DNA of 64,000 nucleotides from Woeseiaceae bacterium. GTDB taxonomy: Bacteria > Pseudomonadota > Gammaproteobacteria > Steroidobacterales > Woeseiaceae. The stretch is from contig JAOIZZ010000001.1 of the NCBI GenBank assembly GCA_028227395.1, positions 1 through 64,000 on the forward strand, written 5' to 3'. Both the position numbers and the translations under genes were made by a program. The notes beneath the pieces were generated by a model that saw nothing but the letters and a program-made list of their open reading frames with translations, was not told where the DNA came from and did not search any database. Below, piece by piece: positions 62,196 to 64,000 of this stretch (its first letter is position 1; each line of letters starts with the position of its first letter).

Positions 62196-63062
62196 ATGTC
62201 ATTTGATTGGGACCCAATAGAAGCAACGCGCAGAATGTTGCGTAATGCTATAAATATTGAATGTCCGGAGTGCTTGGGAGACGGTACGGATTTACCGAAA
62301 GAAATACAGGATCCTATCAAACTATGTTATGAATGTTCGGGGTATGGAAGAGTATTTGCTAGCCATTATTCAACGGGTCAAATCCATGAAATGTGGCCTT
62401 TGCATGATTCCATAAATGAATTTAAGCTTAGCGAAATTGAAAAAATTAATAAGGAAACTACTATTCTTAGAGAATTAAAAGCTGATTTCGCATTTCATGA
62501 AGCAAAGGGATTATCAAAAAAAGAGGCACTAGATAAAATTCAAAAAGAATTTGATAACGAAAAAAGAAAACTTTTAAAACTAGAAGATAGAGTTTTATAT
62601 GAACAGATAATAAAGGAAAAGATACGCGCACATGCAGCAGAGAAAAAACATGGTCCTGATGTAAAGCTTAAAGATTTGATAATGAGTAAAGAAAGAAAAG
62701 ACAACTTAGACAATTTGGATGATGAATTGGTAGTTACTCAAGAACAAAGACGATGGGCTAAAGTATCAGATGAAGTATATAGTCGTGATGAATTACTAGC
62801 TGCTTGCCTTCTAGCTTCTTTTCTTCTAACTTGTTCTTCAGATGAACCATATACTGATGATGGTGGTAAGGAGGAATCACTAATGAGTATATGGAAAAAA
62901 GGGCGATATAGATCTGACATTAAATGGGTAGCGCAAGAGTTATTCAATGGTGGATTTGAAACTCTACTAGAAAGTTTAGAACCAGAAGATCAAGCAGTTA
63001 AAGATGATATTCTTCATATGATGAGTCATTTAGTTATAGGTTTAAAAGATAAATTAAAGTAA
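62196..63062 (+). CDS. Protein with two DnaJ-like CxxCxGxG zinc motifs, unknown function
   Basis: A 288-residue protein with AGGAG before ATG 62196. The N-terminus carries CPECLGDG (about 23-30) and CYECSGYG (about 44-51), two of the CxxCxGxG units that bind zinc in DnaJ; DnaJ itself has four plus a J domain, which is absent here. A long charged coiled-coil-like helix follows (about 75-165, e.g. KIQKEFDNEKRKLLKLEDRV). The C-terminal part is a helical domain (LAACLLASFLL and later). It is probably a zinc-binding adaptor; no partner is evident. Confidence 0.6.
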   Translation: MSFDWDPIEATRRMLRNAINIECPECLGDGTDLPKEIQDPIKLCYECSGYGRVFASHYSTGQIHEMWPLHDSINEFKLSEIEKINKETTILRELKADFAFHEAKGLSKKEALDKIQKEFDNEKRKLLKLEDRVLYEQIIKEKIRAHAAEKKHGPDVKLKDLIMSKERKDNLDNLDDELVVTQEQRRWAKVSDEVYSRDELLAACLLASFLLTCSSDEPYTDDGGKEESLMSIWKKGRYRSDIKWVAQELFNGGFETLLESLEPEDQAVKDDILHMMSHLVIGLKDKLK

Positions 63063-63097
63063 GTAATTAATCAATCTACTTAACATCCAAATCTGGC

Positions 63098-63128
63098 TAA
63101 ACCAACACCTAACCTTCACAAGAGTTTG
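63098..63128 (+). repeat. 31-bp direct repeat, copy 2
   Basis: Exact duplicate of 61690-61720 (TAAACCAACACCTAACC then TTCACAAGAGTTTG). It lies 36 bp after the stop of the zinc-motif gene and 64 bp before the lipoprotein start. It lacks the GTTAG arm that forms the hairpin in copy 1. Confidence 0.95.
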
Positions 63129-63191
63129 ATTGCCGTTATCTTAATAGCTTATTATTTGTAACAATATGGTTACTAATGTAGCTTGTTTGTA

Positions 63192-63485
63192 ATGCATAAA
63201 CTAATCCCACTTCTTATTTTTCTTTCTTTATCCGCTTGTGGTGGGGGTGGATCAGATACTGTCGAAACAGCGGTAACGGATGCCGCTACTAAACAAGCTG
63301 AAGATGCTGCCACTGCTGCCGCTGCGAAAGCCGCTGAAGATGCTGCCGCCGCTGCTACTGCTGCCGCTGCGAAAGCCAAAGAAGAAGCTGCAGCTGCATT
63401 GGCAACAGCTATTTCTGATGCGGAAGCAGCAGCCAATTCCAATCGTTTTGAATCTGCAACTTTGGATTCAAGTAAATTTCAATAA
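63192..63485 (+). CDS. Alanine-rich small lipoprotein
   Basis: A 97-residue product from ATG 63192; a TTG three codons earlier is less likely. The signal ends in the lipobox LSLSACGGGG with lipidated Cys16. The mature part is very alanine-rich with imperfect 11-residue repeats of the DAATAAAAKAAE type, indicating a long alpha-helix or coiled coil, like Lpp-class surface lipoproteins in shape though not in sequence. The opposite strand is open but is only the complement of GCN codons. It is followed after 9 bp by another exported-protein gene, so they probably form an operon. Confidence 0.75.
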   Translation: MHKLIPLLIFLSLSACGGGGSDTVETAVTDAATKQAEDAATAAAAKAAEDAAAAATAAAAKAKEEAAAALATAISDAEAAANSNRFESATLDSSKFQ

Positions 63486-63494
63486 GGTAATATC

Positions 63495-64000
63495 ATGAAA
63501 AAAATAATCCTCATTCTTATGTTTACGCTTTCCTTTCAAGCTTACGCGGATGATTACAAAACAGCCCAACGCTTTGCTGCAGGAGATGTGGTCTCAGCAG
63601 ATGTTTTGAATGATATATTAGACAGGATAGAGCTTACTTTGAAATCAGTAACTGCGGCAGATTTTGTTGGTACTTGGGATGTGACTCAAACAACATGTGC
63701 TGGAGGTGCTCTTGGAAATTGCAGTAACATCACTCCTGCACCAATTGACTACAACGCTAGTGTAGATAGTTTATACAAACAAAGAGCTGATACAGTAACC
63801 TTCAGTGATGATGGTGACGGAACATATTCGCTTCAAACCACCAATTATTGTGCTTTTGTCAGGTCAGGCTCAGGTAATTCTTCTTGTAATTTAAATTATG
63901 CTGTTGTTGATAGGCGATTTATTTTTCAAAACTCAGGAGACGCTGCTTACTCATTGCAAAGAATAAGCGATACAAGAATAGTATTATCAATGATGGCTTC
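63495..64000 (+). CDS. Secreted protein of unknown function (partial, C-terminus beyond window)
   Basis: ATG 63495 opens a frame that continues to the window end (168 codons). A signal peptide (MKKIILILMFTLSFQAYA) precedes a short helical region (YKTAQRFAAGDVVSADVLND) and then a beta-rich domain starting DFVGTWDVTQTTC, with FSDDGDGTYSL, that looks like a small lipocalin-type or WD-like barrel. Four cysteines could form two disulfides. Co-transcription with the alanine-rich lipoprotein is likely (9-bp gap). No function is recognised. Confidence 0.75.
   Translation, partial: MKKIILILMFTLSFQAYADDYKTAQRFAAGDVVSADVLNDILDRIELTLKSVTAADFVGTWDVTQTTCAGGALGNCSNITPAPIDYNASVDSLYKQRADTVTFSDDGDGTYSLQTTNYCAFVRSGSGNSSCNLNYAVVDRRFIFQNSGDAAYSLQRISDTRIVLSMMA

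Noticed and set aside
63173-63442. An 89-codon minus-strand frame opposite the alanine-rich lipoprotein
   Set aside because: It is the reverse complement of GCN-rich codons and also alanine-rich by coincidence. The plus strand has a lipobox signal and a sensible start.
57803-64000. Classical integron cassette array
   Set aside because: No IntI-type integrase is visible, genes lie on both strands, and only one element has an attC-like length. Kept only as a hypothesis in the findings.

Overview
The window is AT-rich bacterial chromosome, densely packed with short intergenic gaps. Gene content and order point to a gammaproteobacterium. The run queA-tgt-yajC-secD-secF-suhB-trmJ-iscS...ndk-rlmN-rodZ-hisS-yfgM-bamB-der is a classic gammaproteobacterial block, and zapE, zur, gpmA and moaA-E fit the same lineage. 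The low GC, close spacing and loss of several members of the canonical block (cysE, iscR, hscBA, fdx, ispG) suggest a streamlined, possibly marine, aerobic heterotroph. The lineage is inference; no rRNA is present to settle it.

Layout. 1-0.8 kb: the N-terminal part of a PhoB-like response regulator and an SCP2 sterol-carrier protein. 0.8-17.1 kb: a polyamine-degradation locus. It holds two gamma-glutamylpolyamine synthetase-type enzymes, an IclR-family regulator, an NhaC-type transporter, a secreted methyltransferase-fold protein, a PuuD-like hydrolase, a putrescine-type aminotransferase, an agmatinase-family hydrolase, a PuuB-like oxidase, a spermidine dehydrogenase-like flavoprotein, a secreted cupin, a beta-alanine aminotransferase and a (methyl)malonate-semialdehyde dehydrogenase. 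Together these could convert agmatine, putrescine and spermidine through GABA and beta-alanine to succinate or acetyl-CoA. A perfect 10-9-10 palindrome appears twice, in front of the IclR gene and in front of the aminotransferase operon, and is the likely operator. 17.1-33 kb: thrS, zur, glnS, a queuosine-precursor transporter, two acyl-CoA dehydrogenases, the moaA-moaC-mobA-moaD-moaE operon, a MaoC hydratase, an acyl-CoA ligase, tesB, gpmA, a MarR regulator and zapE. 33-39.3 kb: ETF-ubiquinone oxidoreductase, an SDR, plsC, xerD, dsbC, a Nudix hydrolase and tRNA-Leu(CAA). 39.4-55.7 kb: the conserved tRNA-modification, Sec, Fe-S, translation and envelope block. Its Fe-S section is cut down to iscS, an IscU-like protein lacking two of the three cluster-ligating cysteines, and iscA.

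55.7-64 kb: an accessory island begins directly after der. It opens with a 654-residue tyrosine recombinase preceded by two pairs of direct repeats that look like an attachment or integrase-binding region. Small, mostly secreted or membrane proteins on both strands follow, separated by long non-coding gaps rich in inverted and direct repeats. A motif resembling CCAACxCCTAAC recurs just after the stop codon of at least four island genes, always in the orientation of the gene. The last gene runs off the window end.

The core genes are confidently assigned. Most island proteins have no recognisable function, and the repeat interpretations are hypotheses.
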